A stretch of 64,000 nucleotides of DNA from Agromyces soli (GTDB taxonomy: Bacteria; Actinomycetota; Actinomycetes; Actinomycetales; Microbacteriaceae): contig NZ_CP094533.1 of assembly GCF_022811605.1 (NCBI RefSeq), forward strand, positions 2,790,001 through 2,854,000, in the 5' to 3' direction. This document shows, piece after piece, positions 10,093 through 18,330 of the stretch. The position numbers were made by a program, and so were the translations under genes. A model generated the notes under the pieces. It worked only from the letters and a program-made list of their open reading frames with translations. It did not search any database and was not told the origin of the DNA. Every line of letters starts with the position of its first letter. The first letter of the stretch is position 1.

Positions 10093-10635
10093 TCAGTACG
10101 GCAGTCCGCTCAGCCTGATCAGGGCGAGTCGGCGATGGGGGACTCTGCGCTCGGGCGCGAAGCGCGCGCGGAGGCGTGCGGGCAGCTCGGGGTCCGAGCG
10201 AACGAGCTCGGCGAGGACCGGCGCGAGCCGCCGATCGTCGTACCTCGGATCGCGCAGCAGATCGAACGCCGTGCGCTCGAGGGAGGTGCAGCGGCATCCT
10301 CCGACCATCGTGTGGTCGGCCGCGGTGATCGCCACCTCGCGGACGAGCCGGCGGGGATCCCGCGAGCGGGCGACGCGAGCGCCGTGCGGGACGCAGAACT
10401 CCGCGACCACCGGCGGCACCGGCGTCGCGCCGTGCACCCACGCCGCCGACCAGCCGGCGATCGCCGGCCCGCCCGGCGCGCCGCCGAGCGCCCGCGCCCG
10501 CACGGCGGGGACGTCGGGGGCGTCGATCGCCACCCACCGGTCGACCACCGGGACGAGCTCGCCGTCGATCCGTGCGGCGCAGAGCTCCGCCAGCGAGAAC
10601 TCCGTGGTGTCGAGGACGTCGGGGAGGCGAGGCAT
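10093..10635 (-). CDS. AbiEi-like antitoxin-family protein, orphan
   Basis: A 180-residue protein that I place with the AbiEi-type antitoxin family at moderate confidence. It starts with a short winged-helix-like segment (FSLAELCAARIDGELVPVVD), then the motif GPAIAGWSAAWVHG, which resembles the family's shared-allele segment, and CRCTSLERTAFDLLRD, which matches the TspxRTxxDL signature of AbiEi and related proteins. AbiEi proteins are usually the antitoxin and autorepressor of type IV AbiE pairs. No AbiEii nucleotidyltransferase toxin is adjacent: the neighbours are relA (convergent) and DUF349 (upstream, same strand). CAGACT stands 6 bases before the ATG, so transcription may be leaderless. 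It could instead be a family-conserved DNA-binding protein of other function. Confidence 0.55.
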   Translation of the reverse strand: MPRLPDVLDTTEFSLAELCAARIDGELVPVVDRWVAIDAPDVPAVRARALGGAPGGPAIAGWSAAWVHGATPVPPVVAEFCVPHGARVARSRDPRRLVREVAITAADHTMVGGCRCTSLERTAFDLLRDPRYDDRRLAPVLAELVRSDPELPARLRARFAPERRVPHRRLALIRLSGLPY

Positions 10636-10673
10636 GCGGCGAGTCTGCCCGGTGGAGGAGCCGGAACGGCGAC

Positions 10674-10705
10674 GGCCGGGGCGTTCTGTGGAGAACGACC
10701 CGGCC
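10674..10705 (-). terminator. Hairpin terminator after the DUF349 gene
   Basis: GGCCGGG plus CGTTCT pair with AGAACG plus CCCGGCC (13 base pairs, one mismatch, 4-base loop), 24 bases beyond the DUF349 stop on the minus strand. No T run follows. It separates DUF349 from the AbiEi-like gene. Confidence 0.6.
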
Positions 10706-10728
10706 GATGACGGTCGGTGGACCCGAGT

Positions 10729-11961
10729 TCAGCCGCCGACGGCCTTGAGCCAGGCCTGGCGCGCCTCGAGCGCCTCGCGCGCAGCGGCGATCGCCTTCGC
10801 GTCGCCGGCGGCCTCCGCGGCCTGCAGCTCGGCCTCGAGCTTCGCGATGGCATCCTGCAGCTGGCCGAGCATGCCCTCGGAGCGTGCCTTCTTCTCGGGG
10901 TCCTCGCGCTGCCAGCGCTCGTCCTCGAGCTGGCGCACGTGCGTCTCGACCTTGCGCAGGCGATCCTCGATGACCCGGACCTGGTCGCGGGGGACCCGGC
11001 CGATCTCGTCCCATCGCAGCTGGATCGCGTTGAGCGCCGGTCGGGCGCGCTTCGGGTCCTTCTCGCTCAGGAGCTGCTCGGCCTCCGTGATGAGCTCGAG
11101 CTTCTGCTCGAGGTTCTCGCGGTACTCGGCGTCGTCGCGCGCGTCGATCTCGGCCTTCGCGTGGAAGAGCACGTCGCCCGCCGCCTTGAACTTCGCCCAG
11201 AGCGCGTCGTCGACCTTCTTGCCGGCGCGGCCGGCCGCCTTCCAGTCGTCGAGGAGGGCGCGGTAGTCGCCGACGGCGTCGGCGCCGCGCGGGGCCAGGG
11301 CTTCGGCGCGCTCGATGAGCTGCTGCTTGCGCGCCCGCACCTCGCGGTGGGCGCTGTCGAGCTGGGCGAAGAACGCCTTGCGGTGCGACTCGATCGTCGA
11401 GCGGGCCGTACGGAAGCGCTTCCAGAGCTCGTTCGCCTCGTTCTTCGGCAGGCGCGGGCCGTTCTGCTGGTGCTGCTGCCAGCGGGCGAACAGGGCGTCG
11501 AGCTCGGCGGACGTCTGCTTCCACTGCGTCTTGGCGGGGTCCTGGGCGGCGAGCGCCTCGGCGGCCTCGGCGATGGCGGTGCGCTCGGCGATGGCCTCTG
11601 CGAGCTGCGCCTTGGCCTCGGCCTGCTGCTGCTCGTTCAGCTCCTGGGTGGTGCCCGAGAGGGCGTCGAGCCGCGTGCGGAGCGCGTCGAGGTCGCCCAC
11701 GGCCCGGGCGTCGGCCACGGACTCCTGCAGGGCGGCGACCGCCTTGGCCACGTCGGCCGCGGGGGCGCCGCGGCGGACGCGCTGCTCGAGCAGCCCGACC
11801 GCGCCGGCGAGGTCGGCGTACTTGCGCTCGAAGTAGGCGAGGGCCTCCTCAGCGGTGCCGTCGGGGTACTCGCCCACGGCCCGTTCGCCGTCGGCGGTCC
11901 GAACGAAGACCGTGCCCGTCTCGTCGACGCGGCCCCACGGTTGCTGATCTGATTCGGTCAC
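10729..11961 (-). CDS. DUF349 domain-containing coiled-coil protein
   Basis: A 410-residue, highly charged, almost entirely helical protein made of repeated DUF349 units; repeats centre on WxxFxxA-like segments such as LWKRFRTARSTIESHRK, LWAKFKAAGDVLFHAK and RWDEIGRVPRDQVRVIED. DUF349 function is not established; a C-terminal coiled coil (ALEARQAWLK region) ends the protein. I chose GTG 11961 over the longer reading from 12018 because AGGGTGAGG directly precedes it and the -10 box at 12018-12023 would place the mRNA start inside the longer reading. Downstream hairpin at 10674-10705. Confidence 0.85.
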   Translation of the reverse strand: MTESDQQPWGRVDETGTVFVRTADGERAVGEYPDGTAEEALAYFERKYADLAGAVGLLEQRVRRGAPAADVAKAVAALQESVADARAVGDLDALRTRLDALSGTTQELNEQQQAEAKAQLAEAIAERTAIAEAAEALAAQDPAKTQWKQTSAELDALFARWQQHQQNGPRLPKNEANELWKRFRTARSTIESHRKAFFAQLDSAHREVRARKQQLIERAEALAPRGADAVGDYRALLDDWKAAGRAGKKVDDALWAKFKAAGDVLFHAKAEIDARDDAEYRENLEQKLELITEAEQLLSEKDPKRARPALNAIQLRWDEIGRVPRDQVRVIEDRLRKVETHVRQLEDERWQREDPEKKARSEGMLGQLQDAIAKLEAELQAAEAAGDAKAIAAAREALEARQAWLKAVGG

Positions 11962-12017
11962 GGCCTCACCCTGTCGTAGGTCGGTAGATGCCGCCTGACG
12001 GCGGCGGTGCGACATCA

Positions 12018-12023
12018 AGCCTA
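12018..12023 (-). promoter_or_regulatory. -10 box TAGGCT for the DUF349 gene
   Basis: On the minus strand TAGGCT lies about 57 bases upstream of GTG 11961. The same hexamer serves aroQ, rpe, the ANTAR regulator and polA in this window. No -35 match is visible. Confidence 0.45.
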
Positions 12024-12054
12024 TTGCACCTCCGGCGCGCGGTGCCGGTCGCGA

Positions 12055-12076
12055 CGGCGCGCTCCGGAGCGCGCCG
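12055..12076 (-). terminator. 22-base palindrome after the cyclophilin gene
   Basis: A perfect 22-base palindrome centred on CCGG follows the cyclophilin stop by about 6 bases on the minus strand. As RNA it would fold into a 9-pair stem with a CCGG loop. No T run. Probable terminator separating the cyclophilin from the DUF349 promoter. Confidence 0.6.
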
Positions 12077-12081
12077 CCGGC

Positions 12082-12861
12082 TCACTGCAGCGTGAAGGAG
12101 TCGATCGTGACCGGCACGGCGGGAGCGCCGTCCCCGCCGCCGTCGGCCGTCCCCGCGTCGATCACCGCGGCGCGCAGCTCGTCGAGCCCGCTCGTCACGG
12201 TGCCGAGCACGGTGTAGCCGCCCGCGGCGTCGGTCGGCAGCGTCGTGTCCTCGTAGACCAGGAAGAACTGGCTGCCCTGGCTGTAGCCGTTCCCCGTCTG
12301 GCGCGCCATGGCGATCGTCCCCGCCGGGTACACGTTGTCGGCCGGCGCGTTCTCGACCGGGCCGTAGCTGTAGCCGGGCCCGCCGGTGCCGTCGCCGTTC
12401 GGGTCGCCGCACTGCAGGACGAACAGTCCGGAGGTGGTGAGTCGGTGGCAGCTGACGCCGTCGTAGAAGCCCGCCTGCGCGAGGTTGATCTCGGAGGACA
12501 CGGCCTGCGGCGCGGCCGCCCCGTCAAGCTCGACGCCGAGCGGGATGCCGTTCAGGGTGAGCGTTCCCGTCCAGGTGCGCCCCTCGGCGAGCTCGGCCGA
12601 CGGCACGTCGCCCTCGTTCGCGCCGGCGGGCTCGCTGGCCGCGGGGGACTCGCTCGGCGCCGGCTCCGGGGCGCCGGGGCCGCCGCTGAAGTAGAACAGC
12701 TGCGCGGCCGTGGCGAGCACGAGCACCACGACGAGCGCGAGCACGGCGATGACGTTGTCGCGGGTCCTCCGGCGCTGCTTGCGCGTGTGGACCTCTTGCC
12801 GTGCCTGGTAGGTGCGAAGCCTCGCGCGCTCTTCGCGCGCCTGACGGTCGTTCGATGCCAC
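12082..12861 (-). CDS. Membrane-anchored cyclophilin-type peptidyl-prolyl isomerase
   Basis: A 259-residue cyclophilin that would catalyse proline isomerisation outside the cytoplasmic membrane. Residues 1-36 are charged and cytoplasmic, one helix follows ([22 protein letters not shown], here about 38-59), then a Pro/Ser/Ala/Glu linker to about residue 95, then the cyclophilin fold with [44 protein letters not shown] and GYTVLGTV. The catalytic Arg of the FHR motif is present as HRL. The GTG at 12861 has GAAGGAG 5 bases upstream. It is divergent from rarA. Confidence 0.92.
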   Translation of the reverse strand: MASNDRQAREERARLRTYQARQEVHTRKQRRRTRDNVIAVLALVVVLVLATAAQLFYFSGGPGAPEPAPSESPAASEPAGANEGDVPSAELAEGRTWTGTLTLNGIPLGVELDGAAAPQAVSSEINLAQAGFYDGVSCHRLTTSGLFVLQCGDPNGDGTGGPGYSYGPVENAPADNVYPAGTIAMARQTGNGYSQGSQFFLVYEDTTLPTDAAGGYTVLGTVTSGLDELRAAVIDAGTADGGGDGAPAVPVTIDSFTLQ

Positions 12862-12891
12862 GCTGCTCCTTCTCGGGACTCCTGCGAGCCG

Positions 12892-12922
12892 ACTCTACGC
12901 AAGCCCCGCGCACCGTGCCAAT
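12892..12922 (-). promoter_or_regulatory. Candidate promoter of the cyclophilin gene
   Basis: On the minus strand TTGGCA (12917-12922) and TAGAGT (12892-12897) are separated by 19 bases; TGGCAC with 17 bases is the alternative reading. The -10 is good, the -35 acceptable. It lies within the divergent interval shared with rarA. Confidence 0.45.
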
Positions 12923-12961
12923 CACCGCGTCGCTGCGGGACGCCGTGTCGGCGGGCGTCGC

Positions 12962-12967
12962 TACGCT
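12962..12967 (+). promoter_or_regulatory. -10 box TACGCT for a leaderless rarA mRNA
   Basis: TACGCT stands 7 bases before the ATG at 12975. GGAGGG fills the gap but is only one base from the ATG, too close to act as a Shine-Dalgarno sequence for it, which favours leaderless initiation (or use of GTG 12978). Confidence 0.45.
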
Positions 12968-12974
12968 GGAGGGC

Positions 12975-14456
12975 ATGGTGGACACCGGTACGGGGCTGCG
13001 CTCCGGCGCGACTCCCTTGGCGGTGCGCATGCGGCCGACGAGCCTCGACGAGGTCGCCGGCCAGCGTCATCTGCTGAGCCCGGGCTCGCCGCTGGTGGCG
13101 CTCGCAAGCGACCGGACGGGCACGAGCGGGTCCGTCTCGGTGATCCTCTGGGGGCCGCCGGGCACCGGCAAGACGACGCTGGCCCAGGCGATCGCGCGCA
13201 GTTCCGGCCGACGCTTCGTCGAGCTCTCCGCGGTCACGGCCGGGGTCCGCGACGTCCGTCAGGTGATGGAAGAGGCGCAGTCGAGCCGCGATCTCTACGG
13301 GCTCTCGACGGTCCTCTTCCTCGACGAGATCCATCGCTTCACGAAAGCTCAGCAGGACGCGCTGCTGCCCGGCGTCGAGAACGGCTGGGTCATCCTCGTC
13401 GCCGCGACCACCGAGAACCCGTCCTTCTCGGTCATCTCGCCGCTGCTGTCCCGGTCGCTGCTGCTCACGCTCGAGCTGCTGAGCGACGACGATCTCGGCA
13501 CGCTCGTCGACCGCGCCGCGACCGACCCGCGCGGGCTCGCCGACGCGTTCGTGCTCGAACCGGAGGCGCGCGAGGCGATCGTCCGCCTCGCCTCCGGCGA
13601 CGCGCGCCGCGCGCTCACGGCGCTCGAGGCCGCTGCGAACTCCGCGATCGGCGAGTTCGCCGCTGCGCAGGCCGAGGCGGACACCGCGGCCGACGCGTCG
13701 TCCGGCGAGGCGGATGCCCCGGGCGACGACTCGGATTCGAGCGCAGATGCTGAGCCCTCGGCCGACGCGCCGGCGCCCGCCGACGATGCGGATGCCTCCG
13801 CCTCCGCCCCGGCGAAGCCGACGATCACGGCCGAGACGGTCGCGCGCGCCGTCGACCGGGCGCTGCTGCGCTACGACCGCAACGGCGACGAGCACTACGA
13901 CGTCATCAGCGCCTTCATCAAGTCGGTGCGGGGGAGCGACGTCGATGCCGCGCTGCACTACCTGGCGCGCATGATCGAAGCGGGCGAGGACCCGCGGTTC
14001 ATCGCCCGGCGCATCATCGTGCTCGCGTCCGAAGACATCGGCATGGCCGACCCGACGGCGCTCGGCGTCGCCGTCGCCGCGGCCGACGCGGTCGCCCTCA
14101 TCGGCATGCCGGAAGGCCGCATCCCGCTCGCCCAAGCCGTCGTGCATCTCGCGACGGCACCCAAGTCGAACGCCTCCTACCTCGGCATCAACCAGGCGAT
14201 CGCCGACGTCCGGGCCGGCAAGGCGGGCCGGGTGCCGAAGCACCTGCGCGACGCGCACTACGCCGGGGCGAAGCGCCTGGGGCACGGCAAGGGCTACCGC
14301 TACCCGCACGACGCCGAGATCGGCGTGGTGCCCCAGCAGTACCTGCCCGACACCCTGCGGGGCGCACGGTACTACGAGCCGACGGAGCACGGGCACGAGC
14401 GCGAGCTCTCGGCGAGGCTCGCCAAGCTCCGCCGCATCGTGCGCGGCGAGGACTGA
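12975..14456 (+). CDS. rarA: Replication-associated recombination protein RarA (MgsA/WRIP1 family AAA+ ATPase)
   Basis: RarA is a clamp-loader-like AAA+ ATPase acting at stalled replication forks. The 493 residues include [18 protein letters not shown] (13-30), Walker A GPPGTGKT (60-67), Walker B LFLDEIH (114-120), the sensor AATTENPSF, and the C-terminal tetramerisation domain with [20 protein letters not shown] and EDIGMADP. Between the AAA+ lid and that motif lies an unusual 55-60 residue insert (about 224-281) made almost only of Ala, Asp, Glu, Ser and Pro. The start is between ATG 12975 and GTG 12978. A longer in-frame reading to 12801 overlaps the divergent gene and is not supported. 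Confidence 0.93.
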   Translation: MVDTGTGLRSGATPLAVRMRPTSLDEVAGQRHLLSPGSPLVALASDRTGTSGSVSVILWGPPGTGKTTLAQAIARSSGRRFVELSAVTAGVRDVRQVMEEAQSSRDLYGLSTVLFLDEIHRFTKAQQDALLPGVENGWVILVAATTENPSFSVISPLLSRSLLLTLELLSDDDLGTLVDRAATDPRGLADAFVLEPEAREAIVRLASGDARRALTALEAAANSAIGEFAAAQAEADTAADASSGEADAPGDDSDSSADAEPSADAPAPADDADASASAPAKPTITAETVARAVDRALLRYDRNGDEHYDVISAFIKSVRGSDVDAALHYLARMIEAGEDPRFIARRIIVLASEDIGMADPTALGVAVAAADAVALIGMPEGRIPLAQAVVHLATAPKSNASYLGINQAIADVRAGKAGRVPKHLRDAHYAGAKRLGHGKGYRYPHDAEIGVVPQQYLPDTLRGARYYEPTEHGHERELSARLAKLRRIVRGED

Positions 14457-14465
14457 GCCCCGTGC

Positions 14466-14471
14466 TACGAT
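14466..14471 (+). promoter_or_regulatory. -10 box TACGAT upstream of rpsD
   Basis: TACGAT lies just after the rarA stop and would start an rpsD mRNA with a leader of about 160 bases, long for this window. The leader holds a short stem CCTG-AAGC-CAGG followed by TTTT (14481-14494) and a GCGCG/CGCGC inverted pair near 14585. No -35 match. Confidence 0.4.
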
Positions 14472-14636
14472 TGCTGATGGCCTGAAGCCAGGTTTTCGCG
14501 TGCGGCTGCGCGATCTCCGACGGCGAAGCGGCGCGACCTGTAGCCGGTCGGCCCATGGTGAATCCCTCTGACTAGAGCTTTCCAGCGCGCTGTCGCGCGC
14601 CGGAACCCCGTTTCAGAACCTCCGAAAGGACCATTC

Positions 14637-15260
14637 GTGTCGAATCGTGCACGTAGCAAGACCCGCCTCTCGCGCGCACTCGGCGTCGCCCTGACCCCGA
14701 AGGCCGCGCGCATCCTCGAGAAGCGCCCCTACGCTCCGGGTGAGCACGGCCGCACCAAGCGCAAGGCCGACAGCGACTACGCCGTCCGTCTCCGCGAGAA
14801 GCAGCGCCTCCGCGCCCAGTACGGCATCCGCGAGAAGCAGCTCCGCATCGCCTACAACGAGGCGAAGCGCATCGACGGCCAGACCGGTGAGAACCTCGTC
14901 GAGCTGCTCGAGATGCGTCTCGACGCCCTCGTGCTGCGCGCCGGCTTCGCCCGCACCATCGCGCAGGCCCGTCAGTTCGTGGTGCACCGCCACATCCTCG
15001 TCGACGGCAAGATCGTCGACCGTCCCTCGTTCCGCGTGAAGCCGGGCCAGCACATCGGCGTCAAGCAGCGCTCCGAGGGCACCGAGCCGTTCCAGGTCGC
15101 CGCTGCCGGCGGTCACGTCGACGTGCTCCCCAAGACCCCGGGCTACCTCGAGGTCCAGATCGACAAGCTGGAGGCGACCCTCGTCCGCCGCCCCAAGCGC
15201 GCCGAGGTCCCCGTCACCTGTGACGTGCAGCTCGTCGTCGAGTACTACGCCGCGCGCTGA
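14637..15260 (+). CDS. rpsD: 30S ribosomal protein S4
   Basis: S4 is a primary 16S rRNA-binding protein that nucleates assembly of the small subunit body. The 207-residue protein has the S4 beginning RARSKTRLSRALG, the S4 RNA-binding domain with RLDALVLRAGFARTIAQARQ and HRHILVDGKIVDRPS, and ends VEYYAAR. The GTG at 14637 is preceded by GAAAGGA. The gene is alone rather than in the alpha operon, as is usual for many Gram-positive bacteria. The zinc-type Cys motif seen in some S4 proteins is absent. Leader length invites S4 autoregulation, but no known S4 target structure is recognised. Confidence 0.97.
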   Translation: MSNRARSKTRLSRALGVALTPKAARILEKRPYAPGEHGRTKRKADSDYAVRLREKQRLRAQYGIREKQLRIAYNEAKRIDGQTGENLVELLEMRLDALVLRAGFARTIAQARQFVVHRHILVDGKIVDRPSFRVKPGQHIGVKQRSEGTEPFQVAAAGGHVDVLPKTPGYLEVQIDKLEATLVRRPKRAEVPVTCDVQLVVEYYAAR

Positions 15261-15280
15261 CCCAGCGTCGCGTGCAGGCC

Positions 15281-15312
15281 GGAGGGGTCGCGGGTTCGCC
15301 CGCGGCCCCTCC
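15281..15312 (+). terminator. Strong UUCG-loop terminator after rpsD
   Basis: GGAGGGG (15281-15287) plus CGCGGG (15289-15294) pair with CCCGCG (15299-15304) and CCCCTCC (15306-15312); the intervening T288/G305 can form a G-U wobble. The result is an uninterrupted 14-pair stem closed by TTCG, 20 bases after the rpsD stop, with no T run. Confidence 0.8.
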
Positions 15313-15343
15313 GTCGTCCCGGCGGGCGGGCCTTCGGCTCGCC

Positions 15344-15349
15344 TAGACT
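15344..15349 (+). promoter_or_regulatory. -10 box TAGACT for the small membrane gene and alaS
   Basis: TAGACT lies between the rpsD terminator and the GTG at 15408, giving a leader of about 50 bases. A second stem (GGCGGGC, loop CTTCG, GCTCGCC) sits directly upstream of it. Confidence 0.4.
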
Positions 15350-15407
15350 GGACGGAAGCGTCAGGGGCCGCGGTCCCTCGGACAGAGTTCGACCAGAGGA
15401 GCAATCG

Positions 15408-15602
15408 GTGAAGAGCGTGCTGTGGTTCGTCGCGGGCATCGCGGCGGGATTCGTCGTGGCCCACCAGGTGAACCAGACGGCCGAGGGCCGCAAGTTCTTC
15501 GAGTCGGTCGACGCCAAGGCCAGGGCGTTCGGCCAGGCCATCGCCGAGGGCTACCACGAGCGCGACGCCGAGCTCCGCGCCGCCGGCACCGACGAGCGCT
15601 GA
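15408..15602 (+). CDS. Small single-pass membrane protein upstream of alaS
   Basis: A 64-residue protein of unknown function. It starts MKSVLWFVAGIAAGFVVAHQ, a single hydrophobic helix with a small-residue GxxxG-like pattern (GIAAG), followed by a short charged tail (GRKFFESVDAKARAF, then YHERDAELRAAG) predicted to be cytoplasmic. AGAGGAG lies 7 bases before the GTG, so the start is well supported and the gene looks real. It lies 69 bases before alaS and is probably co-transcribed with it. Small membrane proteins in this position are common in related genomes as far as I recall. Confidence 0.75.
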   Translation: MKSVLWFVAGIAAGFVVAHQVNQTAEGRKFFESVDAKARAFGQAIAEGYHERDAELRAAGTDER

Positions 15603-15671
15603 CCACTCGCGCCCTTCGCGCGCACAGTTCTCACCCCGCCGTCGCGGGGTGCAACGACCCGGAACGGAACC

Positions 15672-18329
15672 ATGCAGACTGCCGAGATCAGCCGTCGCTA
15701 CATCGACTACTTCGCCGAGCGCGGGCACACCGTCGTCCCCTCGGCCTCGCTCGTCTCCGACGACCCCACCCTGCTCTTCACGGTCGCCGGCATGGTGCCG
15801 TTCGTGCCCTACCTGACCGGCGTCGTCCCGGCCCCGTACCCCCGCGCCGTCGACGTGCAGAAGTGCATCCGCACGAACGACATCGAGGAGGTCGGCAAGA
15901 CCGCCCGTCACGGCACGTTCTTCCAGATGCTCGGCAACTGGTCGTTCGGCGACTACTTCAAGGAGGGGGCGATCACCTACGCGTGGGAGCTCCTCACCCG
16001 TTCCGAGGCCGACGGCGGCCTCGGCTTCGACGAGCGCGACCTCTGGGTGACGGTCTACGAGACCGACGACGAGGCTGCGGAGCTGTGGCAGAAGCTGATC
16101 GGCCTTCCGGCCGAGCGCATCCAGCGCCTCGGCAAGGCGGACAACTACTGGCACACCGGCCAGCCCGGCCCCGGCGGTCCGAGCTCGGAGATCTTCTTCG
16201 ACCGCGGACCGAAGTACGGCCGCGACGGCGGCCCGGCGGTCGACGACAGCCGCTTCATCGAGATCTGGAATCTCGTGTTCATGCAGGAGCTGCTGACCGA
16301 GGTCCGCTCCAAGGTCGACTTCGACGTCGCGGGCCCGCTGCCCAAGAAGAACATCGACACCGGCATGGGCCTCGAGCGCGTGGCGTTCATCAAGCAGGGC
16401 GTCGAGAACATGTACGAGATCGACCAGGTGCGCCCGGTGCTCGACCGCGCCGCGGAGCTGTCGGGCCGTCGCTACGGCGCCGCGCACGAGGACGACGTCC
16501 GCATGCGCATCATCGCCGACCACGTGCGCTCCTCGCTCATGCTCATGAGCGACGGGGTCACGCCGTCGAACGAGGGCCGGGGCTACATCCTGCGCCGGCT
16601 CCTCCGCCGCTCGATCCGTGCGATGCGCCTGCTCGGCGTCGAGGGCCCGAGCTTCCACGAGCTCTTCGCGGCCTCTCGCGACGCGATGAAGTCGGCGTAC
16701 CCCGAGGTGGCGACCGACTACTCGCACCTCGAGCAGCTCGCGCTCGGCGAGGAGGACACCTTCCTCCGCACGCTGGCCTCGGGCACGACGATCCTCGACG
16801 TGGCGGTATCGAAGACGAAGTCGCAGGGCTCCGGCGAGCTCGCCGGCGACACCGCGTTCCTGCTCCACGACACCTACGGCTTCCCGATCGAGCTCACGCT
16901 CGAGATGGCGGAGGAGGCGGGGCTGAGCGTCGACCGCGGCGAGTTCGATCGCCTCATGACCGACCAGCGCGACCGTGCGAAGGCCGACGCGAAGTCGAAG
17001 AAGCGCGTGCTCGCGGACCTCTCGGTCTACGCCGACTACCGCGCCAAGGGCGAGACGATCTTCACCGGCTACACCGAGCTGCAGACGGAGTCGAGCGTGC
17101 TCGGCCTCCTCGTCGACGGTCGGCCGGTGCAGCGCGCCACGGCGGGGCAGACGGCCGAGGTCATCCTCGCCGAGACCGCGCTCTACGCGGAGTCCGGCGG
17201 GCAGGCGCCCGACCGCGGCCGCATCGTGGGCGACGGCTTCGAGCTCGAGGTGCTCGACGTGCAGCGCCCGGTCAAGGGCCTCATCAGCCACACCGTGCGG
17301 GTCGTGCGCGGCGAGGTCGGCGTGGGCGAGACCGCGACGAGCCTCGTCGACGAGGACTACCGGCGCGGCGCCACCCAGGCGCACTCCGGCACCCACCTCG
17401 TGCATGCCGCGCTCCGGCAGGTGCTCGGGCCGAACGCGCACCAGTCCGGCTCGTTCAACAAGGCCGGCTACCTGCGTCTCGACTTCAGCTGGAACACGGC
17501 ACTCTCGAGCGAGACCCGCTCCGAGATCGAGGAGATCTCGAACGCCGCGATCCGCGACAACCTCGAGGTCGTCACCCGCGAGCTGCCGCTCGAGGAGGCG
17601 AAGGCGCTCGGCGCCATGGCGCTGTTCGGCGAGAAGTACGGCGACGTCGTGCGCGTCGTCGACATCGGCGGCCCCTGGTCGCGCGAGCTGTGCGCGGGCA
17701 CCCACGTGCGCACGAGCGCCGAGGTCGGCATGATCAATCTGGTCGGCGAGTCCTCGGTCGGCGCGACGAACCGTCGGGTGGAGTCGCTCGTCGGCATCGA
17801 GGCGTTCCGCCAGTTCGCGGCCGAGCGCGCGCTGGTCGGCGAGCTCACGAGCTCGCTGAAGACGCGTCCCGAGCAGCTCGTCGACCGGGTCGGCGAACTC
17901 GTGGCGAACCTGAAGGCGGCCGAGAAGAAGATCCAGGCCTACGAGGCCAAGGCGCTCAACGACCGCGTGCCGGCGCTGGCGGCGACCGCGGTGCGCACGG
18001 GCGAGGTCCTGCTCGTCGCGGAGCACGTCGGCACCCTCGGCTCCGGCGACGAGCTGCGCTCCCTCGCGCTCTCGGTGCGCGCACAGCTCGGCGACGTGGC
18101 CTCGGTGGTCGCGCTGACGGCCGAGGTCGGCGGCAAGCCGCTCGCGATCGCCGCGACGTCCCCCGCGGCCCGCGAGGCCGGCGCGAACGCGGGCGCACTC
18201 GCGAAGCGCATGGCCGGTGTGCTCGGCGGCGGTGGAGGCGGCAAGCCCGACCTGGCCCAGGGCGGCGGCACCGACGTGGCCGCGATCCCCGCGGCTCTCG
18301 ACGCGGTCCGCGACGAGCTCGGCCGCTAG
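15672..18329 (+). CDS. alaS: Alanyl-tRNA synthetase
   Basis: AlaRS charges tRNA-Ala and hydrolyses mischarged Ser- and Gly-tRNA. The 885-residue class II enzyme has the catalytic core with HGTFFQMLGNWSFGDYF and the PGPGGPSSEIFFDRG loop, the tRNA-recognition region, an editing domain with the zinc ligands His571 and His575 (HSGTHLVHA) and Cys674 and His678 (CAGTHV), and the C-Ala oligomerisation domain ending near a glycine run (GGGGGGKPDLAQGGG region). ATG 15672 follows GGAACGGAACC. Only one base separates its stop from ruvX. I see no T-box leader upstream. Confidence 0.97.
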   Translation: MQTAEISRRYIDYFAERGHTVVPSASLVSDDPTLLFTVAGMVPFVPYLTGVVPAPYPRAVDVQKCIRTNDIEEVGKTARHGTFFQMLGNWSFGDYFKEGAITYAWELLTRSEADGGLGFDERDLWVTVYETDDEAAELWQKLIGLPAERIQRLGKADNYWHTGQPGPGGPSSEIFFDRGPKYGRDGGPAVDDSRFIEIWNLVFMQELLTEVRSKVDFDVAGPLPKKNIDTGMGLERVAFIKQGVENMYEIDQVRPVLDRAAELSGRRYGAAHEDDVRMRIIADHVRSSLMLMSDGVTPSNEGRGYILRRLLRRSIRAMRLLGVEGPSFHELFAASRDAMKSAYPEVATDYSHLEQLALGEEDTFLRTLASGTTILDVAVSKTKSQGSGELAGDTAFLLHDTYGFPIELTLEMAEEAGLSVDRGEFDRLMTDQRDRAKADAKSKKRVLADLSVYADYRAKGETIFTGYTELQTESSVLGLLVDGRPVQRATAGQTAEVILAETALYAESGGQAPDRGRIVGDGFELEVLDVQRPVKGLISHTVRVVRGEVGVGETATSLVDEDYRRGATQAHSGTHLVHAALRQVLGPNAHQSGSFNKAGYLRLDFSWNTALSSETRSEIEEISNAAIRDNLEVVTRELPLEEAKALGAMALFGEKYGDVVRVVDIGGPWSRELCAGTHVRTSAEVGMINLVGESSVGATNRRVESLVGIEAFRQFAAERALVGELTSSLKTRPEQLVDRVGELVANLKAAEKKIQAYEAKALNDRVPALAATAVRTGEVLLVAEHVGTLGSGDELRSLALSVRAQLGDVASVVALTAEVGGKPLAIAATSPAAREAGANAGALAKRMAGVLGGGGGGKPDLAQGGGTDVAAIPAALDAVRDELGR

Positions 18330-18330
18330 G

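Noticed and set aside
15603..15671. A T-box leader for alaS.
   Set aside because: The interval is only 69 bases and lacks the T-box core sequence; it holds short CG-rich inverted pairs only.
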